Source: Candidatus Beckwithbacteria bacterium (lineage in GTDB: Bacteria > Patescibacteriota > Microgenomatia > UBA1400 > CG1-02-47-37). Taken from it: 52,927 nt of DNA. Where the stretch lies: positions 1-52,927 of the forward strand of contig JAPLVF010000006.1 in NCBI GenBank assembly GCA_026397255.1, given 5' to 3'. A program made the translations under genes and the position numbers. This document shows positions 22,857-35,024 of the stretch, piece by piece (within the stretch, counting starts at the first letter, position 1; each line of letters starts with the position of its first letter). Below the pieces are notes generated by a model, which was given only the letters and a program-made list of their open reading frames with translations, ran no database searches and was not told the DNA's origin.

Positions 22857-23555
22857 ATGAAGTATTTGTTTTTACTGGCGCATCCGGATGATGAAGCAGT
22901 GGCGGCCGGGGGGACAATCCGGCTGTTGGCAAATAAGGGAAATGAGATTGCAGTGGTGTTGGCAACTAAGGGTGAGGTGGGGGCCCCACTTCGCTCCGAC
23001 GGAAAAGTCGGAGCTTCGCTAGGGGTAAACAGGATTGATGAATTTAAAAAGTCGTGCGAAATTCTAGGAGTAAGCAAATGCGAAATTCTGAATTTTAAAG
23101 ACGGAGAGGTAAATAATAAGATTGTTTGGGGCGGGTTGGAATTGGCTTTTATTGATGCAATTGAAAAATATCAGCCGGACGTAGTGATGACGTTTGACCA
23201 TTCGGGTTGGTATTTTCACTTAGACCACGTGGGGGTCTCAATAGCAGCTTTACGGGCGGTCCAACACGCAAAACTTAAGGTGCAAGCCTTGGTGTTTATG
23301 TTGTTTCAGCCGCCGGGAATTAAGCTTAAATGGCCGTACGTGTACCAGAAAAAATTGCCGATTACCCACACAGTAGAGGTTAAAAGCGTGCTTAAACAAA
23401 AAGTCGCGGCGATTGAAGCGCACTCCAGCCAAAGCATGAATTTTCTGCCATTAATGAAGCTGGGACTGATGAATAAAGAGTATTTTCAGTTGGTTTTAGC
23501 GACAAAAAAAGGCAAAATGTGGTTTAATAAAAGCGAGATATTTAAGAAAATATGA
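22857..23555 (+). CDS. PIG-L family deacetylase
   Basis: A 232-residue LmbE/PIG-L zinc deacetylase. AHPDDEAVAAGGT (about 8-20) holds the zinc ligands and catalytic Asp, with a further His pair in HLDHVG near residue 122. It removes an acetyl group from an N-acetyl sugar, in surface glycan or cofactor synthesis. A 42-nt palindrome encodes about residues 43-57 (APLRSDGKVGASLG) in the loop after VLATKGEVG. The stop overlaps the next gene by 4 bases. Confidence 0.9.
   Translation: MKYLFLLAHPDDEAVAAGGTIRLLANKGNEIAVVLATKGEVGAPLRSDGKVGASLGVNRIDEFKKSCEILGVSKCEILNFKDGEVNNKIVWGGLELAFIDAIEKYQPDVVMTFDHSGWYFHLDHVGVSIAALRAVQHAKLKVQALVFMLFQPPGIKLKWPYVYQKKLPITHTVEVKSVLKQKVAAIEAHSSQSMNFLPLMKLGLMNKEYFQLVLATKKGKMWFNKSEIFKKI
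22984..23025 (+). repeat. extended family C palindrome in the PIG-L gene
   Basis: 42 nt: outer CCCC...GGGG as in family C, with an inner CTCCGAC/GTCGGAG stem replacing the usual core. Confidence 0.75.
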
Positions 23556-24106
23556 ATGTGTTTATTTTTCATGGCACAATGGGTAGTCCGGAGGCTAATT
23601 GGTTTCCGTGGCTAGAGAGAGAGTTAAAAAGTTTAGGAATTGAAGTGTTTGTGCCGAAATTTCCGACACCGGAGGGGCAGAGCTTGGAAAATTGGTTGAA
23701 AGCGTTTGAGCCGTATCAAGATAAAGTCAACGGTGAAACTGTTTTTGTCGGCCATTCAATGGGACCGGGGTTTTTCTTAAGATTATTAGAGAGAAGGACG
23801 AGCCCGATTAAGACGGCAATTTTAGCGGCGCCGTTTGATGGTTTTATCGGAGAAGAACCATATGACACGCTTAATAAAACTTTTATAGATCATCCGTTTG
23901 ACTTTGTAAAAATTAAACAAAATTGTCATCAGTTTGTCGTGATGGTCGGTGACGACGATCCCTATGTAGCGATTAAATTTCCCCAGAGAATTGCGGACAA
24001 TTTAGGGGTGAAACTGCAGATTATTAAGGGCGGGAAGCATTTAAATAGCGAGGCCGGTTATACGAAATTTCCGGAAGCGTTGGAAGAGATAAAGAAACTT
24101 ATTTAA
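23552..24106 (+). CDS. alpha/beta hydrolase of the RBBP9/YdeN type
   Basis: A 184-residue serine hydrolase. It opens VFIFHGTMGSPEANWFPWL, has the nucleophile elbow GHSMG (about 68-72), Asp in VGDDDPYV and His in GGKHLN near the C-terminus. Size and NWFPWL segment fit the RBBP9/YdeN group. Substrate unknown. Overlap with the deacetylase suggests co-expression. Confidence 0.85.
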   Translation: MNVFIFHGTMGSPEANWFPWLERELKSLGIEVFVPKFPTPEGQSLENWLKAFEPYQDKVNGETVFVGHSMGPGFFLRLLERRTSPIKTAILAAPFDGFIGEEPYDTLNKTFIDHPFDFVKIKQNCHQFVVMVGDDDPYVAIKFPQRIADNLGVKLQIIKGGKHLNSEAGYTKFPEALEEIKKLI

Positions 24107-24113
24107 GTTTTTG

Positions 24114-24122
24114 TGGTAAAAT
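24114..24122 (+). promoter_or_regulatory. extended -10 TGGTAAAAT, leaderless start for purB
   Basis: Ends 7 nt before the purB ATG at 24130. Confidence 0.65.
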
Positions 24123-24129
24123 CAAAGCG

Positions 24130-27761
<3,632 letters not shown>

Positions 27762-27803
27762 TATTTAACGCAATAGATGCGATAATTGTTGCGGAGATTA
27801 CTT

Positions 27804-28874
27804 ATGTTTCATCCGAAATTTTCGATTACCAATCCGATTTTAAAACACATCGGCCAGATTGAAGGGGCGAAAGAAGTGGTGGATTATGCAGTGATGGTGC
27901 CGGCGTGGGAGGCGAAGTTTAAAGAGGAAGCAAAGGTACGGACAGTACATTTCGGCACGAAAATCGAAGGCAATGAACTGAATTATTCTCAGGCGCAGAG
28001 GGTGATGGAGGGAGAGGAAGTGATTGCCCGGGAGCGGGATATCCAGGAAGTGATTAATTACCGGAATGTGTTGGAATATATTGATCGGTTGGGCGAACGA
28101 TACAATATCGAAGGGCCGGGAAGGGCAACGGCCTATTCAGAATCGTGGTTGAAAAAAATGCATGAATTGACGACGGAAAAGGTTTTGGAAAAAGAAAATC
28201 GGGGGGAATATAGGGAAAACAGCGTGGTAATTAAAAACAGTTTTACCGGCGAGGTCAGCTTTCGACCGCCCATGGCTTTAGAAGTACGGGTGCAAATTGA
28301 GGAGTTTTTCAGTTGGATAAACAGCGACTTAGGACAAGATATTCACCCAATTTTGAGGGCAGGAATTACTCATTATGAGTTGGTGAGAATTCACCCGTTT
28401 GTGGATGGTAACGGCCGGGTGGCCCGGGCTTTTGCCCTATTGGTTTTGTACCGCGAGGGGTATGATGTGAAGCGGTTTTTTTCCTTGGAAGAATATTTTG
28501 ATAAAAATGCGGAAGAGTATTATGTAGCGCTGCAGTCTGTCTCAAGAAAGAACGGCGATTTAACTTTATGGCTGGAATTTTTTACCAAAGCTTTAGCGAT
28601 AGAGCTTAATAAAATTAAAGACCGGGTCAGAAGTTTGTCAATTGATTTCCGGTGGCGGGACCGGCTGGGTCGACAGATTGCTTTATCGGAAAGGCAGATT
28701 AAATTAATTGAATATTTGACGGAAAAAGAGCAATTAATTGTAAAAGATGGCCGGGCGGTGCTGCCGAACGTGTCGGACGATACGATTTTAAGAGATATTA
28801 AAGATTTGATGGCAAAGGGAGTGGTAAAGAAACGCGGCAGCACTAAAAATGCTTATTACGTGATGAAGAAATAG
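27804..28874 (+). CDS. Fic-family AMPylase with C-terminal winged helix
   Basis: A 356-residue protein from the ATG at 27804; an upstream TTG would add six residues. The Fic motif HPFVDGNGRVARA lies near residue 198. An N-terminal TKIEGNEL segment fits the (S/T)xxxE(G/N) inhibitory helix, so activity is probably self-restrained. The C-terminal about 75 residues look like a winged helix (SERQIKLIEYLTEKEQ...DTILRDIKDL). Such proteins transfer AMP to a target protein and some sense DNA. No antitoxin gene is adjacent. A family A repeat follows the gene. Confidence 0.88.
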   Translation: MFHPKFSITNPILKHIGQIEGAKEVVDYAVMVPAWEAKFKEEAKVRTVHFGTKIEGNELNYSQAQRVMEGEEVIARERDIQEVINYRNVLEYIDRLGERYNIEGPGRATAYSESWLKKMHELTTEKVLEKENRGEYRENSVVIKNSFTGEVSFRPPMALEVRVQIEEFFSWINSDLGQDIHPILRAGITHYELVRIHPFVDGNGRVARAFALLVLYREGYDVKRFFSLEEYFDKNAEEYYVALQSVSRKNGDLTLWLEFFTKALAIELNKIKDRVRSLSIDFRWRDRLGRQIALSERQIKLIEYLTEKEQLIVKDGRAVLPNVSDDTILRDIKDLMAKGVVKKRGSTKNAYYVMKK

Positions 28875-28881
28875 AAGTTAA

Positions 28882-28994
28882 TTGGCTCGACATGCAAAAT
28901 TTCCAGGTGCTCAATCGTTTGCGACTCTTCTCGGCGTTTCGCCGGGAATCTCGCCAGACATCTTGCGCTCCTGAAATTTGTATATCTGCGCCAA
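28882..28994. repeat. family A structured palindromic repeat, long form
   Basis: 113 nt between the fic and ligase genes. The outer stem is TTGGC/GCCAA, then TCGA on the 5' side and CTGC on the 3' side. A second stem pairs around AAAATTTC/GAAATTT. The GTGCTCA motif and a longer inner hairpin (with CGGCGTTTCGCCG) follow. Most divergent copy, but the motif order is that of the other six. Confidence 0.7.
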
Positions 28995-29008
28995 CATTAT
29001 TTTTTAGC

Positions 29009-29014
29009 TATAAT
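29009..29014 (+). promoter_or_regulatory. -10 TATAAT, leaderless start for the ligase
   Basis: Ends 5 nt before the ATG at 29020, directly after the family A repeat. Confidence 0.65.
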
Positions 29015-29019
29015 CAGGT

Positions 29020-30834
29020 ATGAAGTTTAAAAAATTGGCAGAATATTTGGAGAAGATTGAAAAAACAGCCTCTAGGTTAGAAATGACGCGGCATTTGGCG
29101 GAATTGTATCAGGAAGCGAGCGGGGAGGAAATTGATCAAATTGTGTATTTGTCGCTGGGGAATTTAAGGCCAAAATTTGAAGGAATCGAGTTTAATTTGG
29201 GCGAAAAAATGATCCTGAGGGTGATTGCCGGAGCTTACGGTATGGAGTTAAAAAAAGTAGAGGCAGAATATAAGAAAAGGGGGAATTTGGGGGAGGTAGT
29301 AAAAACATTGGGTGTAACCTCGCCAAAAGCTGACGCATTTAGGCGGGCAGGAAATCTTTCAGTGGCGGAAGTATATAAAAAATTATTTGATATTGCGATG
29401 GATGAAGGCCAGGGAAGCCAGGACAGAAAAGTAAATAATATGGCGAGATTGTTGCAGGATTTGGATAATTTGTCGGCCGGATTTACCGTGCGGATTCCGG
29501 TTAATAATTTACGGCTGGGGTTTTCAGAAATGACGGTTTTGGATGGGTTGTCCTGGATGGCGAAAGGCGATAAAAGTCTCAGGCCGGATTTGGAGCGGGC
29601 ATTTAATGTGAATGCGGACATCGGCAAAATTGCCAGAATTTTTAAACAAGAAGGCTTAAAAGGGATTAGCGGAGTTAAAGCAATACTGGGAGTGCCGATT
29701 AGGCCAGCCAAGTCCGAACGGCTCCCCAGCGCGGAGAAAATTGTGGAAAAGTTAAGCGTGTTTGCGGTGGAAGGGAAGTGGGATGGTTTGAGAGTCCAGA
29801 TTCATTATGATAAGGGGAAATATGTGAAGTTGGCGGGTCAGGAAGATTTATTTGGGGCTAAGAAAAGAAATTTTGTGAGAATTTTTTCAAGAAACCTGGA
29901 TAATATGACTGAAATGTTTCCGGATATTGCCAAAGCCTGTGAAAGTTTACCAGTAAAAAGCGTGATTCTAGACGGAGAAGCGGTGGGTTGTGATCCGAAA
30001 ACAGGCAAATTGTTAGCGTTTCAGGAAACAGTGCAGAGAAAAAGAATCCATGGGGTGGGACAAAAAGCCGAGGAAATGCCGATAAAGGTATTTATTTACG
30101 ACATTTTGCTACTCAATGGGGAGAATTTAATTGAAAAGACTTTTAGGGAAAGAAGAAAGTTATTGGAAAAGACCCTGAACCACTCGCAAAGCTTGGGTTC
30201 AGGGCAAGTATTAAATTTAGCGGATCAAGAAATTATTAGTGATGTTAAAAGACTGCGGGAGTTGATGACGAAATATTTAAAGATGGGACTGGAAGGAGTG
30301 ATGTGTAAGAAGTTAACGACCAGTTATCAGGCAGGGGCGAGAAATTTTAACTGGGTGAAACTGAAAAAAGCGACCGAGGGCGAGTTGGTGGACACAATCG
30401 ACTGTGTAGTGATGGGCCATTATTTAGGTAAGGGAAAACGGACGGGGTTTGGAGTAGGGGCGTTCTTAGTGGGGGTTGTTGACCCGACTTCGCCAAAGGC
30501 TTCGTCGGGCGCAGTCGGCTCGATTGCCAAGATTGGTACAGGTTTAACCGATGAGCAGTGGCGGGAGTTAGCCACGAGATGCAAGAAGCTAGAGGTTAAC
30601 AAAAAGCCGGAAGAATACTTGGTGGATAAGAATTTGGACTGTGATGTTTGGGTAAGGCCGGAGTTAATTACCGAAATTTTGGCGGATGAGATTACCAGAA
30701 GCCCGATTCACGCGTTTGGACTAGCCTTGCGCTTTCCGCGGTTAGTCAATTTCCGGGATGATAAAAACTTAAGCGAAGCGACGAGCAGAAAAGAGCTGGA
30801 AAGATTATTTAAACTACAAAAAATTACTTCTTGA
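29020..30834 (+). CDS. ATP-dependent DNA ligase
   Basis: A 604-residue ligase of the archaeal/eukaryotic type. An N-terminal DNA-binding domain precedes the nucleotidyltransferase core with adenylated Lys253 in EGKWDGLR (motif I), then RNLDNMTEMFPD, LDGEAVG (motif III region), EGVMCKKL (motif IV) and NWVKLKK (motif V), and a C-terminal OB fold. It seals DNA nicks using ATP; replication in bacteria usually relies on an NAD-dependent ligase, so this is probably a repair enzyme. Two palindromes lie in frame, near residues 385-395 and 488-497. Confidence 0.93.
   Translation: MKFKKLAEYLEKIEKTASRLEMTRHLAELYQEASGEEIDQIVYLSLGNLRPKFEGIEFNLGEKMILRVIAGAYGMELKKVEAEYKKRGNLGEVVKTLGVTSPKADAFRRAGNLSVAEVYKKLFDIAMDEGQGSQDRKVNNMARLLQDLDNLSAGFTVRIPVNNLRLGFSEMTVLDGLSWMAKGDKSLRPDLERAFNVNADIGKIARIFKQEGLKGISGVKAILGVPIRPAKSERLPSAEKIVEKLSVFAVEGKWDGLRVQIHYDKGKYVKLAGQEDLFGAKKRNFVRIFSRNLDNMTEMFPDIAKACESLPVKSVILDGEAVGCDPKTGKLLAFQETVQRKRIHGVGQKAEEMPIKVFIYDILLLNGENLIEKTFRERRKLLEKTLNHSQSLGSGQVLNLADQEIISDVKRLRELMTKYLKMGLEGVMCKKLTTSYQAGARNFNWVKLKKATEGELVDTIDCVVMGHYLGKGKRTGFGVGAFLVGVVDPTSPKASSGAVGSIAKIGTGLTDEQWRELATRCKKLEVNKKPEEYLVDKNLDCDVWVRPELITEILADEITRSPIHAFGLALRFPRLVNFRDDKNLSEATSRKELERLFKLQKITS
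30173..30204 (+). repeat. family D palindrome, in frame in the ligase
   Basis: 32 nt: CCCTGAACC pairs with GGTTCAGGG, followed by CAAG. Confidence 0.7.
30483..30509 (+). repeat. family C palindrome, in frame in the ligase
   Basis: 27 nt: CCCGACTTCGCC...TCGTCGGG, read PTSPKASSG. Confidence 0.8.
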
Positions 30835-31531
30835 GATTTTTTAGAAACGGGGTGTAGAGGTCATCGCGAGGAGAGATAAAAAATTCTTGGGTGTGATCTT
30901 TTTGGTCAAACTGAATTTTGGAATAGCCGCGGATTAGACAAAGCGGAGTTTGTTCGTTGCCTTCGCCCATATGGACGACGGCTAAAGCGGATAAAGCGTC
31001 AATTAAATTGGAGCTGGCCCTTACCAGGGGCCGATTGAAAATATCGGTTTTATCAGTGTAGAAATAAACCGGATTCAGTCCGAAAAAACCGATGGCAATA
31101 CCCAGGTGACCCCAGCGGAAGGGAAGACAAAAAGAATCGGCAATAATAATCCCGAGGTGTTTGAGGGAAAATTTTTTAGTTAAGTAGGCCCAAATTTTTT
31201 TGGCTTCCAGATGCGGGTTTTTTGGCCATAAAACGTAATAACCATTGGCATTAGAGCGATCGATGCCGGCAAAAGGAGTGAGGGTGTGGTCTTTGACAGT
31301 CATAGAGGAGGGGTTGTCTGGGAGGTAGGCGTCGGCCTCTTGTTTGATTAAAGCAATCCGGTCGGTAGTGGGGGTTATCCTGACGGTCCGGCCCTGAGAA
31401 ATACTGACGATTTTGGAAGTAATGACCAAAATATCCTTGTCTTTTAAAACAGATAAATATTCATCTAACAGATTGTAAAGATCGTCTTTTGGGGGCAGGA
31501 ATTTCCGGGTTTTGATAGGGAGAAATTTCAT
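30824..31531 (-). CDS. CofE-like gamma-glutamyl ligase (putative folate/F420-type)
   Basis: A 235-residue protein of the F420-0:gamma-glutamyl ligase fold. DILVITSKIVSISQGR (about 34-49), DRSNANGYYVLWPKNP (about 92-107) and IIADSFCLPFRWGHLGIAIG carry the conserved positions. No other F420 gene is present. In candidate-phylum bacteria such proteins are usually thought to add glutamate to folate-like substrates; the true substrate is unknown. It overlaps the ligase gene convergently by 11 bases and shares a 14-base divergent promoter region with the ATPase gene. A TATGAT box (31538-31543, minus strand) ends 6 nt before its ATG. Confidence 0.8.
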   Translation of the reverse strand: MKFLPIKTRKFLPPKDDLYNLLDEYLSVLKDKDILVITSKIVSISQGRTVRITPTTDRIALIKQEADAYLPDNPSSMTVKDHTLTPFAGIDRSNANGYYVLWPKNPHLEAKKIWAYLTKKFSLKHLGIIIADSFCLPFRWGHLGIAIGFFGLNPVYFYTDKTDIFNRPLVRASSNLIDALSALAVVHMGEGNEQTPLCLIRGYSKIQFDQKDHTQEFFISPRDDLYTPFLKNLKK

Positions 31532-31543
31532 GGCATAATCATA
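31531..31543. promoter_or_regulatory. compact divergent promoter pair, both leaderless
   Basis: Between the CofE-like ATG (minus, 31531) and the ATPase ATG (plus, 31546) lie TGGCATAAT (31531-31539, plus) and TATGAT (31538-31543, minus). Each ends 6 nt before its own start codon, and the two overlap, so binding at one should exclude the other. Confidence 0.6.
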
Positions 31544-31545
31544 TC

Positions 31546-33825
31546 ATGGCGGAACAAGCAGGTTTAACTAATAAAGAAGCTGAAGAGAGATTAAAACAAT
31601 TCGGGGAGAATAAGTTAAAAGAGAAAAAAGGTTTCAGTGGTTTAAAGATTTTATTGTCCCAATTTAAGTCGCCGCTAATTTATATTTTAGTGATTGCCAG
31701 CGGGGTGACTTGGGTAATGGGTGATACTGTGGATGCGGGCGTGATTGGTGCGGCAGTCATTTTGAACACAATTTTAGGATTTTTTCAGGAACTAAAGGCA
31801 GAAAAGGGATTAGAGGCATTGTCGAAAATTCTGACACCGAAAGCTAAAGTAATCAGAGACGGACAGAGACAAATAATTGAGGCAAAAGAGGTGGTGCCGG
31901 GGGATGTGTGTATCTTGGAAATGGGAGAAAAAGTAGCGGCAGACGGGGTAATGATTGAGGTAAACAACTTAAGTTTAAACGAAGCAATGCTGACAGGGGA
32001 GAGTCAAGCGGTTAATAAGCGGGTCGACGATGAAGTTTATATGGGGACAATTGTGGTGAGCGGGATTGCTAAGATGTTAGTTAAGACTACGGGGCAGAAA
32101 ACAAAGATGGGGAAGATTGCCGAAAGCTTGGCAGAAACTGAGGAGCCAGCCACTCCTTTACAAAAACAGCTGAATCGGTTTGCCGGAAAATTAACAGTTA
32201 TCATCGGCTTGATTTGCGGGTTAATTTTTATAATTGGTTGGTTAAAAGGCCATCCGTTGGTAGAAATTTTTACTACCAGCGTAGCAATAGCGGTGGCGGC
32301 GATTCCGGAAGGCTTGGTAATTGCGCTGACGGTGATTTTGGCCATAGGTATGCAGAGGATTTTTAAGCGGAAAGCCTTAGTGAGGAAGCTGTTGGCCGCA
32401 GAAACACTTGGGAGTGTGACAGTGATTGCTTGCGATAAAACCGGGACTTTAACGGAAGGGAAAATGACAGTAGTTAAAGCGTTGACGGACGATGAACCAT
32501 TACTAAGGAAAGCAGCGGTGTGGTGCAATGACTTACGAGACCCGTTGGAGATTGCCATGAAAGACTGGGCGGGCGAACAAGAAAAAACTAGCAGATTGGA
32601 TAGCATTCCGTTTGACCCGAAGACTAAACTGATTGTTACTTTGCATTTGGGATTAATGTTGGTTTCCGGGGCGCCGGAAGTGGTGCTGGGAAAATGTAAA
32701 ATAAAAAACGAAGAAAGAAAAATAATTTTAAAACAGTTTGAGACCGAAGCAAAATTAGCTCACCGGCTGGTAGGGTTTGCCTATAAGAATATAGGTAACA
32801 AAAGTAGGATAGGTAGTATAAGTAATGACTTAATCTGGCTGGGGGTGTTGGTTTATGAAGATCCTATCAGAGAAGGAGTTAAAGACGCTTTAATTGAAGC
32901 AAGACAGGCGGGGATAAAAGTAATTTTAATAACCGGTGATTTTCAGGAGACGGCCTGGGCGATTGCCGGGAAATTGGGGATTGCTAAAGAGGATGTTTAT
33001 AGCCGGGCAACGCCGGAGCAAAAACTAAAAATTGTGGAAGAATTGCAGGCGCGGGGGGAAGTGGTAGCAATGACCGGTGACGGAGTTAATGACGCGCCGG
33101 CGTTAAAAAAAGCCGATATCGGAATTGTGGTAGCCGATGCTTCAGCGGTAGCCCAGGAGACGGCGGACATGGTTCTTTTGGACTCTAATTTTGCCACAAT
33201 TTTAGCGGCGGTGGAGGAGGGAAGAAACATTTTCCTGAATTTAATTAAAGTAGTTTATTACTTGATGGCCAATGCCTTTGCGGAAGTGACAGTAGTGGTG
33301 GGAAGTATGATTTTTAACTGGCCGTTGCCGGTGACCGCGGCGCAGATTTTATGGATTAATTTAGTGAATGATAGTTTGCCGACTTTTGCTTTGATTATTG
33401 ATCCGCGAACGAAGAATCTGATGAAAGATAAACCAATCGGGCAGAAACGGGAACTGATGGATAGAGAGATGAAATTGACGGTTGTTTTAGTGTCTTTGGT
33501 GACGGGATTGACGGCTTTAGCCGCTTTTTACTTTAATTTAAGGTGGGGCGGTAATTTAAATTTGTCCCGGTCGGTGGCATTTACGATTGTGGCGGTAGCG
33601 CCGCTTTTATACAGCCTGTACATAGGCAGTTTTATTAATTTTTGGTTGTGGCTGGCGGTCGGAGCAGGCGTGGGATTGCAGGTTTTAGTTTTGTATTTAC
33701 CGGCCTTACAAAGAATATTTAAGACAGAACCATTAGGAATAAATAATTGGTTACTGGTAGGGGGAGCGAGTATTATGATTATAATGATGATTGAAGTGAT
33801 TAAATTAAGGTTTAATAAAAAATGA
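31546..33825 (+). CDS. P-type cation-transporting ATPase (Ca2+/Mg2+ type)
   Basis: A 759-residue P-type ATPase. An N-terminal cation-ATPase segment and LTGESQAV actuator loop are followed by the TM4 motif AAIPEGL, phosphorylation site CDKTGTLTEG with Asp297, nucleotide-binding domain, and the hinge MTGDGVNDAPALKKADIG. AAIPEGLVIALTV in TM4 and the final six membrane segments fit the P2 (calcium or related) class. The nucleotide-binding domain is shorter than in eukaryotic pumps. It overlaps the CaCA exchanger gene, suggesting joint calcium or cation handling. Confidence 0.92.
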   Translation: MAEQAGLTNKEAEERLKQFGENKLKEKKGFSGLKILLSQFKSPLIYILVIASGVTWVMGDTVDAGVIGAAVILNTILGFFQELKAEKGLEALSKILTPKAKVIRDGQRQIIEAKEVVPGDVCILEMGEKVAADGVMIEVNNLSLNEAMLTGESQAVNKRVDDEVYMGTIVVSGIAKMLVKTTGQKTKMGKIAESLAETEEPATPLQKQLNRFAGKLTVIIGLICGLIFIIGWLKGHPLVEIFTTSVAIAVAAIPEGLVIALTVILAIGMQRIFKRKALVRKLLAAETLGSVTVIACDKTGTLTEGKMTVVKALTDDEPLLRKAAVWCNDLRDPLEIAMKDWAGEQEKTSRLDSIPFDPKTKLIVTLHLGLMLVSGAPEVVLGKCKIKNEERKIILKQFETEAKLAHRLVGFAYKNIGNKSRIGSISNDLIWLGVLVYEDPIREGVKDALIEARQAGIKVILITGDFQETAWAIAGKLGIAKEDVYSRATPEQKLKIVEELQARGEVVAMTGDGVNDAPALKKADIGIVVADASAVAQETADMVLLDSNFATILAAVEEGRNIFLNLIKVVYYLMANAFAEVTVVVGSMIFNWPLPVTAAQILWINLVNDSLPTFALIIDPRTKNLMKDKPIGQKRELMDREMKLTVVLVSLVTGLTALAAFYFNLRWGGNLNLSRSVAFTIVAVAPLLYSLYIGSFINFWLWLAVGAGVGLQVLVLYLPALQRIFKTEPLGINNWLLVGGASIMIIMMIEVIKLRFNKK

Positions 33826-34796
33826 TACTAATTTATTTTTTGCTAACGGTAGGATTTTGTCTACTGCTCATTAAAGCAACGGATATTTTGACTGACTGTG
33901 TGCACCATTTTTCGAGTTTTACCGTTTTGAATAAATTTGCAGCGACAGCCTTATTGATTGCTTTAGTGAATGCCTTGCCGGAATTAATGGTGGGAATCAA
34001 TGCGGTTTTAGCCGGGAAATCAGCCTTAGCGTTCGGGACAATTTTAGGGAGTAATATTGCCAATTTAAGCTTGGTAGTGGGCGGGGCGGCTTTGGTCAGC
34101 GGCAGCGTGGCTGTTTCCGGCGAGTGGTTGCGGCAGGACACTATGAACATTTTTTTAACTGCTTTACTGCCGATTAGTTTATTGGTGGATGGACGGATAT
34201 CCAGGCTTGAAGGGTTAATTTTAATTGCGATTTACATTTTTTATGCAATTTCTTTGCTAAGAGGCCGGCAACAAGGAGGATATTATCCTCAGGAAGGCGA
34301 TTATCGCCTGAGGCGATTATTATTAACCAAAAATAAGCAAAAAAAAATAACTTGGTGGTTCGGGTGGTTTATAGTCGGGGGGATAATGTTGATTGTCAGC
34401 GGTGAGATGGTGGTAAAGTATGGTTTAGCCTTAGCCAATATTTTAAGCATACCGGCATTTTTGATTGGTTTACTGATGGCGGTGGGGACAACTTTACCGG
34501 AACTATTTTTTGAGATTGAGGCGATCAGAAAACATGAAGCGGCCATGGTTTGGGGAAATTTATCAGGCCAATTAATGGCCAATTCCGCCTTAACCTTAGG
34601 AATCTTAAGTTTAATCAGTCCGATCGTACTGCCTGACGGTTTAACGGCTTATTTGCTGACAATTAGCAGTTTTGTTTTGGTGTGTATCCTGTTTTGGATT
34701 TTCACTAAAACTAAAAAGAAACTGGAGCGGTGGGAGGGAGCAGCGTTGGTGGGGGTGTATTTGGTGTTTATGGCAGTGGAATGGTTGACAAAATAG
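33822..34796 (+). CDS. CaCA-family sodium/calcium exchanger-like protein
   Basis: A 324-residue membrane protein with two homologous halves of about five segments. Alpha-1 repeat: ALVNALPELMVGINAV...GTILGSNIANLSLV (about 46-86). Alpha-2 repeat: AVGTTLPELFFEIEAI...GNLSGQLMANSALTLG (about 219-257). These match the Ca2+:cation antiporter family; GxxPE has N or T in place of the common S. The loop between the halves holds a short palindrome (residues about 156-164). The start overlaps the P-type ATPase stop (ATGA). Confidence 0.88.
   Translation: MILIYFLLTVGFCLLLIKATDILTDCVHHFSSFTVLNKFAATALLIALVNALPELMVGINAVLAGKSALAFGTILGSNIANLSLVVGGAALVSGSVAVSGEWLRQDTMNIFLTALLPISLLVDGRISRLEGLILIAIYIFYAISLLRGRQQGGYYPQEGDYRLRRLLLTKNKQKKITWWFGWFIVGGIMLIVSGEMVVKYGLALANILSIPAFLIGLLMAVGTTLPELFFEIEAIRKHEAAMVWGNLSGQLMANSALTLGILSLISPIVLPDGLTAYLLTISSFVLVCILFWIFTKTKKKLERWEGAALVGVYLVFMAVEWLTK
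34287..34313 (+). repeat. short palindrome in the exchanger cytoplasmic loop
   Basis: 27 nt: CCTCAGG (34287-34293) and CCTGAGG (34307-34313) around GGCGATTATCGCC. In frame; seen once in the window. Confidence 0.5.
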
Positions 34797-34803
34797 AGAT
34801 GTA

Positions 34804-34892
34804 TTTGACTCGACATACGAAATTTTATCGTGCTCACGCGTGCCCGAAGGGCAACATGATTGCGCGCGAAAAATTTGTATGCCTGCGTCAAA
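34804..34892. repeat. family A structured palindromic repeat
   Basis: 89 nt. Outer stem TTTGAC/GTCAAA; TCGA and CCTGC at the junction; second stem CATACGAAATTTT/AAAAATTTGTATG; conserved GTGCTCACGCG and ACATGATTGCGCGC around a TGCCCGAAGGGCA hairpin. Starts 8 nt after the exchanger stop. Confidence 0.9.
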
Positions 34893-34913
34893 ATTATTTT
34901 ATATCTGCTTAAG

Positions 34914-34942
34914 TTTCTTTTGAAAAAGATTGACTGCATTGC
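34914..34942. repeat. 29-nt sequence shared with 47735-47763
   Basis: TTTCTTTTGAAAAAGATTGA plus CTGnATTGCC occurs about 20 nt (here) and 11 nt (at 47735) after a family A repeat, with one mismatch between copies. It may be part of a longer intergenic form of the element. Confidence 0.7.
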
Positions 34943-34964
34943 CTGTGCCAACTTTCGATTTATG

Positions 34965-34992
34965 TTGACTATTATAACTTGAGTGTTATAGT
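34965..34992 (+). promoter_or_regulatory. promoter of 35025 (-35 TTGACT, -10 TATAGT)
   Basis: TTGACT, 16-nt spacer, TATAGT; expected start near 34999, just before the hairpin that abuts the start codon. Confidence 0.65.
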
Positions 34993-35000
34993 ACGGTTAT

Positions 35001-35024
35001 AACTGCCCGGAAAGGCAGTTTTTT
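35001..35024 (+). terminator. terminator-like hairpin abutting the start codon of 35025
   Basis: AACTGCC (35001-35007) pairs with GGCAGTT (35014-35020), followed by a run of six T (35019-35024) that touches the ATG. Same layout as at 12976-13007. Confidence 0.7.
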
